Shown here in pieces: positions 1 through 7,855 of a stretch of 64,000 bases of DNA. The translations under genes were made by a program, and so were the position numbers. The notes below the pieces were generated by a model, which worked only from the letters and a program-made list of their open reading frames with translations, did no database searches and had not been told where the DNA came from. The number at the start of each line of letters is the position of its first letter. The stretch's first letter is position 1. Where the stretch lies: NCBI GenBank assembly GCA_015061775.1, contig SUVY01000001.1:1-64000 (forward strand), written 5' to 3'. This DNA is from Lentisphaerota bacterium (GTDB lineage Bacteria > Verrucomicrobiota > Lentisphaeria > Victivallales > Victivallaceae).

Positions 1-531
1 AATCTTATCTTTTGCCGTAACGGATGTTTTGAACTGGTGTCTCCGGTCTATCGGGGAGGCCGGAGAGTGCTTACTGTATTTATCGGTCTTCTTGACTTGA
101 AACAGCGGGAAAAGATAAGATTGGCAGCGAGGATACTGCCTGTATTTGCCTCCGGACTTGAGGCAAAAGCGCGTGAGTTATCGCGCCTTGAAATGCGGCC
201 GCAAAATACAGTTGCTGACCGGATAGAGAATTTTATAGAACGCCATTACGCGTCTGATATATCAACATCGGATGCGGCAAGAGAGTTATGTGTATCTGTG
301 TCGCGCCTGTGCCACATATTAAAAGAGGCAGGAAAGGGCTCTTTTTCAAAGATGCTCACCGCAAAGCGGATCCACCATGCCAAACAGCTTTTGGCGTTTG
401 CCGATCCTGACTTGAGGTTGTTTGAAGTGGCAGAATTGTGCGGTTTCAGAGAATATGAACACTTTTCCCGCACGTTCAAAAGGGAGACTGGCAAGTCCCC
501 TGCTGAGTGGAGGGCAGGGCACGGCGATTGA
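1..531 (+). CDS. AraC-family regulator with PocR-like sensor, 5' truncated by window edge
   Basis: The reading frame is open from base 1, so the GTG at 37 is probably internal and the gene begins to the left of the window. The first visible residues (CRNGCFELVSPVYRGG, then LTVFIG) resemble the end of a PocR-type ligand-sensing domain, in which a Cys-x-x-Gly stretch is followed by a Pro-containing strand. The last ~100 residues form a two-helix-turn-helix AraC DNA-binding domain, with DAARELCVSVSRLCHILK as the first HTH and FEVAELCGFREYEHFSRTFKRETGKSPAEWR as the second, ending in the classical family signature. The target is unknown. It converges on the putP-like gene, with a short GC-rich inverted repeat at the junction. 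Family assignment is secure; the PocR call rests on a short fragment. Confidence 0.82.
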   Translation, partial: NLIFCRNGCFELVSPVYRGGRRVLTVFIGLLDLKQREKIRLAARILPVFASGLEAKARELSRLEMRPQNTVADRIENFIERHYASDISTSDAARELCVSVSRLCHILKEAGKGSFSKMLTAKRIHHAKQLLAFADPDLRLFEVAELCGFREYEHFSRTFKRETGKSPAEWRAGHGD

Positions 532-543
532 AAAATCCTGCCC
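512..543. terminator. Possible bidirectional terminator hairpin
   Basis: GGGCAGG at 512-518 pairs perfectly with CCTGCCC at 537-543, between two convergent genes and overlapping the stop codon of the AraC-type gene. No clean T-run follows directly on either strand, so termination is inferred from position only. Confidence 0.35.
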
Positions 544-556
544 TGTCTCTTGGATA

Positions 557-2029
557 TTATTCAGATTTTTTCCAGTTGGCGACCTCATCGAATTCTTTGA
601 GGATCTTTTCGTCGCGCTGGGGATAATATTTGTTCATGACGGCTATGGTGATGATTCCGCAAACGAAACCGGGAACGATCTCATACATATATTTGCTGAA
701 TCCGAGGGCGTACCATATCAGCATGACGGCTGTGCCGCAGATCATTCCTGCAAAGGCAGACTGCCAGCTGGTCTTTCTGGAGTAGAGAGACATAAGAACA
801 ACTGGACCGAATGCCGCGCCGAAACCGCCCCATGCGAATTTTACCAGTCCGAAGATAGTTTCGGTACGCATGAGGGCAAGTCCGCAGGATATCAGCGTAA
901 TGATGATAACGAACACCCGGCTTATATTCATCAGAAGTTTCGGAGATGCATCAACGTGTATGAATTTGTAGAAATCTTCTGTAAGTGTGGTACTGGATAC
1001 CAGAAGTTGAGAGTCGATAGTTGACATGATCGCAGCGAGGATGGCGGCAAGAAAAATTCCTCCGATCCACGGATTGAAGAATTGCGGATTGCGTACCATG
1101 TAGATAAAGACTTTTTCGCAGCTCTGCTTGTCGAGGTTCTGATAAATCGGCATGGCGACAAAACCGATGACTACGGCTGCGGCGAGCGAAAATACGACCC
1201 AAATCATGGCGATAGTGGTGGTTTTGGGCAGGAGTTTGACAGACTTTATACTCATGAACCTTACTAAGATGTGCGGTTGTCCGAAGTAGCCGAGTCCCCA
1301 AGCTGCGGTGGAGAAAATAGCCATGACTGCAAGCAGGATATTATCTGATTTCGGAATCAAAGAAAACGACAGATTTTTGGTTTCCATAGCCTGCAGGATA
1401 CCTGGAGTTCCTCCGGCATATTTATAGGCGAGAACGGGAACCGCTATCAGGGCGATGAACATGAGAAATCCTTGAAACAGGTCTGTCCAGCAGACGGCAA
1501 GATAACCGCCGAGGAAGGTGTAAGTCAGCAGAACTCCTGCGCCGATGATGATAGCCCAGGTATAGGATATTCCGAACATCTCTTCAAAGAGATTTCCGGT
1601 TGCATTGAGTCCGCTTGCGGCGTAAATAGTGAAGAAAAAGAGCGTGATTATTGCGGAAAATACCCTCATGTATCCAGTCGGGTCTCTGAAGCGTAAACTG
1701 AAAAATGCGGCAAGTGTCATTGAGTTTGTCTTTTCTGTATATACTCTGAGTCGCGGGGCGATGAAAAGCCAGTTGAGCAGAGTTCCGAGCCCGAGACCGA
1801 TGGCGATCCATGCTTCTCCGAGACCTGCGAGATAGACTGCTCCCGGAAGTCCCATAAGCAGCCAGCCGCTCATATCGCTTGCCTGGGCAGACAAAGCTGT
1901 TACCCAGCTTCCTACTCCGCGGCCTCCGAGCAGATAGTCGGTGACGTTTTTAGACTTGAAGAAAAAATAAATACCGATAGATATCATAAAAACGAGATAA
2001 AGGGCGAATGTGATATATGTTTCTTGCAT
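557..2029 (-). CDS. putP: Sodium/solute symporter, PutP-like (sodium:proline symporter family)
   Basis: A 490-residue inner-membrane protein of the sodium:solute symporter family with about 13 predicted transmembrane helices. Residues ~47-70 (SAQASDMSGWLLMGLPGA, then VYLAGLGEAWIAIGL) match the Na+/proline-binding helix-2 region of PutP very closely, which supports proline as substrate over sugar or pantothenate. Length is normal for PutP (~500). The start is supported by AAAGGA upstream of the ATG. It is the last gene of a minus-strand operon, 12 bp after the MFS gene. Substrate is inferred from motif similarity; another small amino acid is possible. Confidence 0.85.
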   Translation of the reverse strand: MQETYITFALYLVFMISIGIYFFFKSKNVTDYLLGGRGVGSWVTALSAQASDMSGWLLMGLPGAVYLAGLGEAWIAIGLGLGTLLNWLFIAPRLRVYTEKTNSMTLAAFFSLRFRDPTGYMRVFSAIITLFFFTIYAASGLNATGNLFEEMFGISYTWAIIIGAGVLLTYTFLGGYLAVCWTDLFQGFLMFIALIAVPVLAYKYAGGTPGILQAMETKNLSFSLIPKSDNILLAVMAIFSTAAWGLGYFGQPHILVRFMSIKSVKLLPKTTTIAMIWVVFSLAAAVVIGFVAMPIYQNLDKQSCEKVFIYMVRNPQFFNPWIGGIFLAAILAAIMSTIDSQLLVSSTTLTEDFYKFIHVDASPKLLMNISRVFVIIITLISCGLALMRTETIFGLVKFAWGGFGAAFGPVVLMSLYSRKTSWQSAFAGMICGTAVMLIWYALGFSKYMYEIVPGFVCGIITIAVMNKYYPQRDEKILKEFDEVANWKKSE

Positions 2030-2041
2030 GATGATATTCCT

Positions 2042-3295
2042 TTAACAATTTTTTTCAGATTTGTTTCCAGTAAAAGCGAAGAGTATTGCGGCTATCGCGG
2101 CAAAGGAGGCGAGACCTCCCCAAAGTATCAGCGGAGAGTTGTATTTTTCAAGGAGCTGAGCTCCGAACCACGGACCTACGGATACGCTGATGCCGCGCAT
2201 GAGAGAGTAGATCGAGAGCAGGCGTCCTGCGTTGTTTTGATTGGTGCAGTTTGATATGGAGGAGTAGAGTGCCGGCTGAACGGTGATTTCTCCAATGGTG
2301 ATTATCGATACTGCAAATGCCACGTCAAGCGCAGTAGAGCACGGAATGATAGAAAGATATCCCATAATGTATATGATGACACCAATCATCAGCTGTATGG
2401 TCACAGGACATTTTATTTTCTTGAAAAGCATCACGACCGGAATTTGCAGCGCAAGGACGAGTGTTCCGTTGAGGGAATAAATCGAGCCGAGTGATTCACG
2501 GCTGATTTGAAGACATTTTGTCGAGTATATGGAGAGCGTTGAGTACAGCTGCGATACCAGCAGCGTAAGGAAGAATGTTCCGGATACCAGCAGAAGGAAT
2601 TTCGGATTTTTAAACACAGCGTCAAATATATTTACCTCAACTTCAGATTTTTCCTGCTTGACAGTTTCTTTCCGTATTCCGTTTGAGGCAGATTTGCTGA
2701 AGCAGGCAACTTGAGTGTAAACTGTACCAATGAGGCAGAGAATTCCCGTGATGATAAAAAACAGCCAGAATGGAGTTTTGGCGAAGAACGCTCCTATCAT
2801 GGGACCAAGAGCCCATCCGATGTTGAATCCGATGCGTATTTTGCCAAAGTAAGATTGGCGTTCATCCGGAGTTGTGATATCGGCGAGATATGCGTCTGCT
2901 CCCACCTGGAATGTGATTCCAACCGAGGTGTTTATCATGAGAATAATGGCAAACAACCAGAACGGAGCTTTGATAAATACACAATATGCCAGGATAAAAA
3001 ACATGACTCCGCGGGCGAATTGCCCGAACAGCATAGTAAACCTGCGTCCGAATTTATCTGTTATCCAGCCGCTGGGCAGGGGAGCGATTATTGTGGCAAG
3101 TCCCATCAGGGGGAATATCAGACTTACTGTGGTATAAGGCATTCCGCGTTCTTGCGAAAGGTAGATCGGAATAAATGGATATACGATGGCGTAGGCAAGC
3201 TGGTTGAAGCTCCAAGCCAATGCGAGGGTTATTCCTTTATCTTTTGGAAGATTTTTCAAATAATCGACAGCTGATTTGATTTTAAATTCACTCAT
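2042..3295 (-). CDS. Major facilitator superfamily transporter
   Basis: A 417-residue polytopic membrane protein with 12 predicted helices and the usual MFS loop between helices 2 and 3 (GWITDKFGRRFTMLFGQ, residues ~76-92). The central cytoplasmic loop is long, charged and Lys/Glu-rich (around residues 205-225). The overall style resembles drug-efflux or YceI/YjiJ-like MFS proteins, but nothing visible fixes the substrate. Its start overlaps the rluD stop by 4 bp, so it is probably translationally coupled, and it is followed after 12 bp by the PutP-like gene. Family is certain; substrate is unknown. Confidence 0.85.
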   Translation of the reverse strand: MSEFKIKSAVDYLKNLPKDKGITLALAWSFNQLAYAIVYPFIPIYLSQERGMPYTTVSLIFPLMGLATIIAPLPSGWITDKFGRRFTMLFGQFARGVMFFILAYCVFIKAPFWLFAIILMINTSVGITFQVGADAYLADITTPDERQSYFGKIRIGFNIGWALGPMIGAFFAKTPFWLFFIITGILCLIGTVYTQVACFSKSASNGIRKETVKQEKSEVEVNIFDAVFKNPKFLLLVSGTFFLTLLVSQLYSTLSIYSTKCLQISRESLGSIYSLNGTLVLALQIPVVMLFKKIKCPVTIQLMIGVIIYIMGYLSIIPCSTALDVAFAVSIITIGEITVQPALYSSISNCTNQNNAGRLLSIYSLMRGISVSVGPWFGAQLLEKYNSPLILWGGLASFAAIAAILFAFTGNKSEKNC

Positions 3296-4248
3296 TTGTT
3301 GGATTCCTGTAAACTATTGAGAAGATTTGAGAAATCTGCTGGAATATTTGCGGTGAACTTTATGTTTTTACCTGATACCGGGTGCGGAAGTTCAATAGAG
3401 TAGGCATGCAGCATTTGGCGGTCAGCTCCTGAAATCTGGGTACGGCTGCCTCCGTAGAGCTGATCTCCCAGGACAGGGTATCCGATGTGCGCCATGTGGA
3501 CGCGGATCTGGTGTGTGCGTCCGGTAAGGATCGCAACTTCGACAAGCGAGACTTTTTCTTTGCCGATAAAACCGGATTTCAGCACCTTGTACTGCGAAAT
3601 CGCATTCTTTCCGTTGCGGTCAACAACAGCCATCTTCTGGCGGTTAACGGGATGACGTCCGATAAGAGTCTCGACAGTTCCTGTCGGAGAAGAGGGAACT
3701 CCTCGGACGAGCGCGCGGTATTTTTTTGAAGTTGTGCGGTTGGCGAATGCTTCCCCGAGCTTGAACTGCGCCTGTGGAGTTTTTGCTATGACCAGACATC
3801 CCGTGGTGTCTTTATCAAGACGGTGGACGATACCCGGACGCATATCGACTCCGGGAAAGAGTTCTGCAAAATGCGGGTATCTGCCGAGCAGCGCATTGAC
3901 TACTGTTCCGTCAGGAGTTCCAGCTCCGGGGTGGACGGATATTCCGGCTGGTTTGTTGATCACCAGCATACTGTCATCTTCATAGATGATTTCAAAGTCA
4001 AAATTGTCATCCGCTTCAGGAGCCGCCGGAGTTTGGATATCCGGCATTTGTATAGATAACGCCATACCCTCCTTTACCGCAAAGCGTGGAAGCTCAACAG
4101 TTTTTCCGTTAACAGAGATTTTTCCGTTTTTTATCAGCTCCTGCAGAAAAGAACGGGAACTGTCAGGAACGAGTGTCGATAATACGCGGTCGAGCCGCTG
4201 GTTGTGGTGTTCACCGGAGGCGGTGAATTCAAGAATTTTTGCGTTCAT
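3292..4248 (-). CDS. rluD: RluD-family 23S rRNA pseudouridine synthase
   Basis: A 318-residue RNA-modifying enzyme. The N-terminal S4 RNA-binding domain (residues ~15-75: RLDRVLSTLVPDSSRSFLQELIKNGKI) is followed by the RluA/RluD catalytic domain, with the family box GIVHRLDKDTTG (residues ~138-149; the Asp of RLD is the catalytic nucleophile). RluD makes the pseudouridines in helix 69 of 23S rRNA. The S4 domain argues for RluD or RluC over RluA, and length is typical. It overlaps lgt upstream by 20 bp and the MFS gene downstream by 4 bp, so it sits inside an operon. Confidence 0.9.
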   Translation of the reverse strand: MNAKILEFTASGEHHNQRLDRVLSTLVPDSSRSFLQELIKNGKISVNGKTVELPRFAVKEGMALSIQMPDIQTPAAPEADDNFDFEIIYEDDSMLVINKPAGISVHPGAGTPDGTVVNALLGRYPHFAELFPGVDMRPGIVHRLDKDTTGCLVIAKTPQAQFKLGEAFANRTTSKKYRALVRGVPSSPTGTVETLIGRHPVNRQKMAVVDRNGKNAISQYKVLKSGFIGKEKVSLVEVAILTGRTHQIRVHMAHIGYPVLGDQLYGGSRTQISGADRQMLHAYSIELPHPVSGKNIKFTANIPADFSNLLNSLQESNK

Positions 4249-4996
4249 GGCGGATAAAATAAATGAGCATGATGGTTCCTGCCGGAATAAGTATAGTTCC
4301 GATGAGCTGTGCGGGAGTGAGCAATCCCCAGATTTTGGGATTATCGCCGCGCCAGCACTCGTTTATAAAGCGCAGAACACCGTAAGCAATGAGGTACGAG
4401 GACATTGCTACTCCGCGTTTTGTCTTGCGGCAGAGTTGGAAGAATATGAAGAAGAGGATGATATTTTCTGCTGCTTCATAAAGCTGCACAGGGGCAAGGG
4501 AACATCCGGGGTATTTGAGCTGCGGAGCACTGTTGGCAGGATAAGTGACGCTGAAAAATCCGTTGGCAGGACGTCCGAAACAGCATCCGTTGAGAAAACA
4601 TCCTATGCGTCCGCAGGCGTGGGCGATGGCGATCGCGGGGGCGAAAAAGTCGAGCAGACGTACAAAGTCGATTTTATAAATGCGGCAATAGACCAGAATT
4701 GAAAAGATGGCGAGGATGAATCCTCCGTAAAAGACCAATCCTCCCTGATCTATGCGGATAATATTGAAGAGGTTTCCGCGGTAGTGTTCAAAGAACTGAA
4801 CGACGTAAAAGATGCGGGCTCCGACGATACCGGAGATCATTGCAGTGAGCAACACTCCGGAGCAACGGTCTTCTGAAATATCAAGACGTTTGCGGTTTGA
4901 GTAGATCACCCAGCTGCCGAGAAGAAATCCGACGGCAGCCATAACTCCGTACCAGCGGATAGCGAAATTTCCGAATTGAAGTGCGATAGGGTACAT
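4229..4996 (-). CDS. lgt: Prolipoprotein diacylglyceryl transferase Lgt
   Basis: A 255-residue inner-membrane enzyme that moves a diacylglyceryl group from phosphatidylglycerol to the lipobox cysteine of prolipoproteins, the first step of lipoprotein maturation. The Lgt signature HACGRIGCFLNGCCFGRP is present at residues ~125-142, along with about seven hydrophobic segments. Length is slightly short for the family (~260-290) but complete. It shares one base with the stop of the DUF368 gene and overlaps rluD by 20 bp. Confidence 0.95.
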   Translation of the reverse strand: MYPIALQFGNFAIRWYGVMAAVGFLLGSWVIYSNRKRLDISEDRCSGVLLTAMISGIVGARIFYVVQFFEHYRGNLFNIIRIDQGGLVFYGGFILAIFSILVYCRIYKIDFVRLLDFFAPAIAIAHACGRIGCFLNGCCFGRPANGFFSVTYPANSAPQLKYPGCSLAPVQLYEAAENIILFFIFFQLCRKTKRGVAMSSYLIAYGVLRFINECWRGDNPKIWGLLTPAQLIGTILIPAGTIMLIYFIRHERKNS

Positions 4997-5937
4997 TATT
5001 CAGCCTCATTTTTTGCTGCGATCTTCTCAATGATAAGGACGATCGCAAGTCCGGATACTGCGGCAAGTACTACATAGAGCAGGGATATATTCCATTCCGG
5101 AGCCCGACATTTAAAACCTGTGGCGACAAGTTTTCCTTTTTTCCGGATAAAATCAGTCTCTTCAATGTAGGGCCAGATGCGCGGGAGAGTTCCGACCATG
5201 AAACCGATAAGAGCGGCGGTCGTAGCGTCTTTGAAACGGCGCATAAGATAGTTGAGCAGATGGACGAAAGAGCCAAGTCCGATGATGCTTCCGGCGGCGA
5301 CCCAGAAAAGCATCATAAGCTGCGGAACGGTCACTTTGAGTGAGCAGAAATCTGCAACCGCCTGCCAGACTCTTTCATACTGCCCGAGCAGAAGCATGAG
5401 AAAAGAACCGGACAGTCCAGGAAGGATCATCGCAATGATGCAGATAGCTCCACAGAGGAACATCATCCACCAGCTGTCAGGAGTTGACATTGGCACCATC
5501 GTTATGACCATATAGGCTGCTGCTGCTCCTGCAATGGCTGAAATTATGACGGGAATTCGCCATTTTTCAACTTTTTTTGCCATAGTGATGATGCTTGCGG
5601 CGATAAGGCCGAAGAAGAATGCGTAAGTGAGTTGAGGTTTGTTTTCGAGCAGCCAGACAAAGAGTTTTGCCATGGTTGCAAAGGAGAGAACTACTCCTGT
5701 TCCGAGGGATAGAAGAAATTTCCACGGAACGATTTTGAAAACGGTTTTGAAATCAAATTTTGCGACAGCTTTCAGCGTTTCTGCGCAGACACATTTTCTT
5801 ATGGCATCGATAAGTTCACCGTAAATACCTGAAATAAACGCGATGGTTCCGCCCGATACTCCGGGAATGACATTTGCGCTGCCCATGGCAAAGCCTATTC
5901 CAGCGATAGATGAATATTTTTTGATAATGTTTTTCAT
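4996..5937 (-). CDS. DUF368 polytopic membrane protein
   Basis: A 313-residue membrane protein whose N-terminal block (GIGFAMGSANVIPGVSGGTIAFISGIY) is the hallmark of the DUF368 family, with a second related block near residues 160-190 (MILPGLSGSFLMLLLGQY). The internal repeat suggests a two-fold transporter-like fold, and members of this family have been linked to polyprenyl-phosphate lipid transport in some bacteria. An upstream ATG at 6009 would coincide with the -35 box of the promoter at 5982-6009, so the ATG at 5937 (MKNIIKKYSS) is chosen. First gene of the five-gene operon ending at putP. Specific function here is unknown. Confidence 0.85.
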   Translation of the reverse strand: MKNIIKKYSSIAGIGFAMGSANVIPGVSGGTIAFISGIYGELIDAIRKCVCAETLKAVAKFDFKTVFKIVPWKFLLSLGTGVVLSFATMAKLFVWLLENKPQLTYAFFFGLIAASIITMAKKVEKWRIPVIISAIAGAAAAYMVITMVPMSTPDSWWMMFLCGAICIIAMILPGLSGSFLMLLLGQYERVWQAVADFCSLKVTVPQLMMLFWVAAGSIIGLGSFVHLLNYLMRRFKDATTAALIGFMVGTLPRIWPYIEETDFIRKKGKLVATGFKCRAPEWNISLLYVVLAAVSGLAIVLIIEKIAAKNEAE

Positions 5938-5981
5938 ATAATAATTTATTCGTAAAAACCTGTATAATTTGTTATTGTAAG

Positions 5982-6009
5982 AAAATATCACTTTTTTAAT
6001 TTTTTTCAA
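5982..6009 (-). promoter_or_regulatory. Promoter of the DUF368-lgt-rluD operon
   Basis: On the minus strand: TTGAAA (-35), 16-bp spacer, TATTTT (-10) preceded by TGA as an extended -10. Predicted transcription start is near 5975, about 40 nt before the chosen ATG. Confidence 0.6.
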
Positions 6010-6019
6010 GTAATAACAG

Positions 6020-6047
6020 TAGCGAAATCGTTATTTTGTGCTATATT
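6020..6047 (+). promoter_or_regulatory. Promoter of the cobalamin-riboswitch transcript
   Basis: TATATT (6042-6047) preceded by TGC as an extended -10. The only -35 candidate is a poor TAGCGA 16 bp upstream. The position immediately before the riboswitch aptamer supports it. It is divergent from the DUF368 promoter. Confidence 0.5.
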
Positions 6048-6049
6048 AT

Positions 6050-6178
6050 TTCCAACGTGGTCCAACAGGAGTGAATACCCGTGTAAATCGGGAGCTGTCG
6101 CGCAACTGTGAGTGTCAGATATATGACGCAAGCCAGATCCTCCGACCCGGAAAACTTTAACCCCGCGCATGACGGGAG
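6050..6178 (+). ncRNA. Cobalamin (B12) riboswitch, short (class II-like) form
   Basis: The leader contains the conserved B12-aptamer core in order: an AGGAGTGAA-type junction (6067-6075), the P5 hairpin CCCG-TGTAAAT-CGGG (6078-6092), GAGCTGTCGCGCAACTGTGAG with the near-invariant GCAACTGTGA, and a B12 box GCAAGCCAGATCCTCC (~6128-6143). The segment between the core and the B12 box is very short, as in compact class II riboswitches, not the long class I form. A hairpin CCCG/CGGG (6162-6176) follows, and its 3' arm runs into the GGGAGAAAGAAG ribosome-binding site of the next gene, so control is probably at translation initiation. No T-run terminator is visible. Downstream genes are a pseudopilin and a BtuF-like protein. 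Confidence 0.9.
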
Positions 6179-6191
6179 AAAGAAGAAAAAT

Positions 6192-6998
6192 ATGACCTTT
6201 TTGTGTCGTACAACATTGTCCGGAGAGTGCTTGACTTCATCAAGCGATTCACGCAAACATATTCCTCACAAAGCTGCTTTTACGCTGATTGAACTTCTTG
6301 TCGTTATCGCCATAATCGCCATTCTTGCAGCTATCCTTATGCCGGCTTTGTCGTCTGCGCGTGAACGGGCGCGGAGTGCAAGCTGTGTGAGTAATTTAAA
6401 ACAGCTCGGAGTCATGCAGAGTCAGTACTCTGATTTGTACGACGGGTATTTTTGTCCGGTATATTACAGCAGTTCCGACTGGGTAATGACATATTGGGAC
6501 TGGGCTCAGGATAACTCCTGGCAGGAAGATAAAGAAAACTCTTCGGGAATACTTGCCCGGGCTATCAATATGAAAGGGCGCAATTCCGCAGTGCACAACT
6601 GTCCATCCAACGATTTGAAAAAAGATGGGATAGCCGCGCAGAATTCCGGATATGGATATAATGAGTTTCTGGGATATGAGCCATTCAGCGGCTACAAGGG
6701 AATAAAAAGTTCGAGGGTGATAAATCCCTCTGTTACGCTGATGTTTGCCGATGCGGCGACTCCGGATTACAGCAATCCGGGCAGGCTTGTTCCGACAAGT
6801 TTCCTCTATTCTCCTGAGGGAATAAAAAGCGTACAAAGCGGAGGCTATGTGCATTTCAGACACAATGGATCAGGCAACGGTTGTTTTGTTGATGGACACG
6901 TCTCTGCGGGCAGGGTGATATACAAAGAATACTCCGGGACATCCGCCGGATACTGGTCAGAAGATAACCGCAGCTATGATCCGGAGTACCGCAAATGA
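6192..6998 (+). CDS. Type II secretion/pilin-like H-x9-DG prepilin under B12 riboswitch
   Basis: A 268-residue pseudopilin. It has a ~30-residue leader, the prepilin peptidase junction [20 protein letters not shown] with Glu at mature position 5, an amphipathic helix ending in the ...[15 protein letters not shown] segment typical of the PVC-type prepilin family (DUF1559-like), and the C-terminal H-x9-DG-type motif ([17 protein letters not shown]). The middle is aromatic and Gly/Ser-rich. The ATG at 6192 is chosen because a strong purine-rich RBS precedes it and because codons upstream of it lie inside the riboswitch. It overlaps the BtuF-like gene by 4 bp (ATGA), so the two are co-translated. 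Many paralogues of this family exist in Lentisphaerota and their individual roles are mostly unknown; this one is set apart by its B12 control. Confidence 0.88.
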   Translation: MTFLCRTTLSGECLTSSSDSRKHIPHKAAFTLIELLVVIAIIAILAAILMPALSSARERARSASCVSNLKQLGVMQSQYSDLYDGYFCPVYYSSSDWVMTYWDWAQDNSWQEDKENSSGILARAINMKGRNSAVHNCPSNDLKKDGIAAQNSGYGYNEFLGYEPFSGYKGIKSSRVINPSVTLMFADAATPDYSNPGRLVPTSFLYSPEGIKSVQSGGYVHFRHNGSGNGCFVDGHVSAGRVIYKEYSGTSAGYWSEDNRSYDPEYRK

Positions 6999-7849
6999 GA
7001 GCTTTTATCAAATATGTTGCGGTGCCGGTTCTTGCTGTATTTTGTATTCAGCTTGCGGGAAAAGAGTATTTTCGTGTTGTCTCCCTGAGTCCAGCCGTGA
7101 CTGAAATGATTTTTAAACTTGGAGGCGGCAATAAACTTGTCGGGCGCAGCAGCGCTTGCGACTATCCGGTTGAGGTGAAAAGTATTCCTGTTGCCGGAAT
7201 GTTGGGAATACCTGACGCCGAAAAGATAATCTCCCAGCGCGCCAATGTTGTGATAACTGATACGGTCGCTCCGGGAGGTGCTTGGAGCAAGCTGGAAAAG
7301 GCAGGAATTCGCGTTGTGCGTTTGAGCTGCCGCCGTGTGGAAGACTACCGCAATAACGTGATTACAGTAGGGCGTTTACTGAAATTGGAAAAATCTGCCG
7401 ATGCAGAGGTCCGCCGATTTTACCGCGAAATAGATGAGCTGAAAACAAATGGTCCGTTTTTTGATATTCCTGTGCTTGTTCTATTGGGAGTCAATCCATT
7501 TGTCAGCTGCAATAAAAATACCTTCGTTGACGAAATCGTTACTCTGGCAGGGGCAAACAATATTGCCCGCGACATAACGCTGAATTACTTTGTCCTGTCT
7601 CCGGAGTATGTCATAAAGTGCAATCCGCAGGCTGTGATCGCCGCAGGCGTTCCCGGGGATGTAAAAAAATATATCAGGAGCGTTACGGCATGGAAGCATC
7701 TTGATTTTATGCAGAACGATGCAGTAATCGATGAAATACCGTCAGAGTTGCTCTGTCGTCTATCTCCGCGCACCCCGCAGGCAGTGAAACTTCTGCGGAA
7801 AATGCTTTTGAAGAAAATCGAATGTAAAGTTCGCCCTGAAGCGCGTTGA
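6995..7849 (+). CDS. btuF: BtuF-like periplasmic cobalamin-binding protein
   Basis: A 284-residue protein with a signal peptide (residues ~1-22, [21 protein letters not shown]) and the helical-backbone solute-binding fold of the BtuF/FhuD class: [32 protein letters not shown] at the start of the mature protein, a [22 protein letters not shown] strand-helix, and a second lobe with [21 protein letters not shown]. BtuF delivers B12 to the BtuCD importer. The upstream cobalamin riboswitch strongly supports B12 over siderophore as ligand. No BtuC, BtuD or BtuB is nearby. There is no obvious lipobox cysteine at the signal-peptide end. It converges on dnaX with a 6-bp gap. Confidence 0.85.
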   Translation: MRAFIKYVAVPVLAVFCIQLAGKEYFRVVSLSPAVTEMIFKLGGGNKLVGRSSACDYPVEVKSIPVAGMLGIPDAEKIISQRANVVITDTVAPGGAWSKLEKAGIRVVRLSCRRVEDYRNNVITVGRLLKLEKSADAEVRRFYREIDELKTNGPFFDIPVLVLLGVNPFVSCNKNTFVDEIVTLAGANNIARDITLNYFVLSPEYVIKCNPQAVIAAGVPGDVKKYIRSVTAWKHLDFMQNDAVIDEIPSELLCRLSPRTPQAVKLLRKMLLKKIECKVRPEAR

Positions 7850-7855
7850 CATCTG

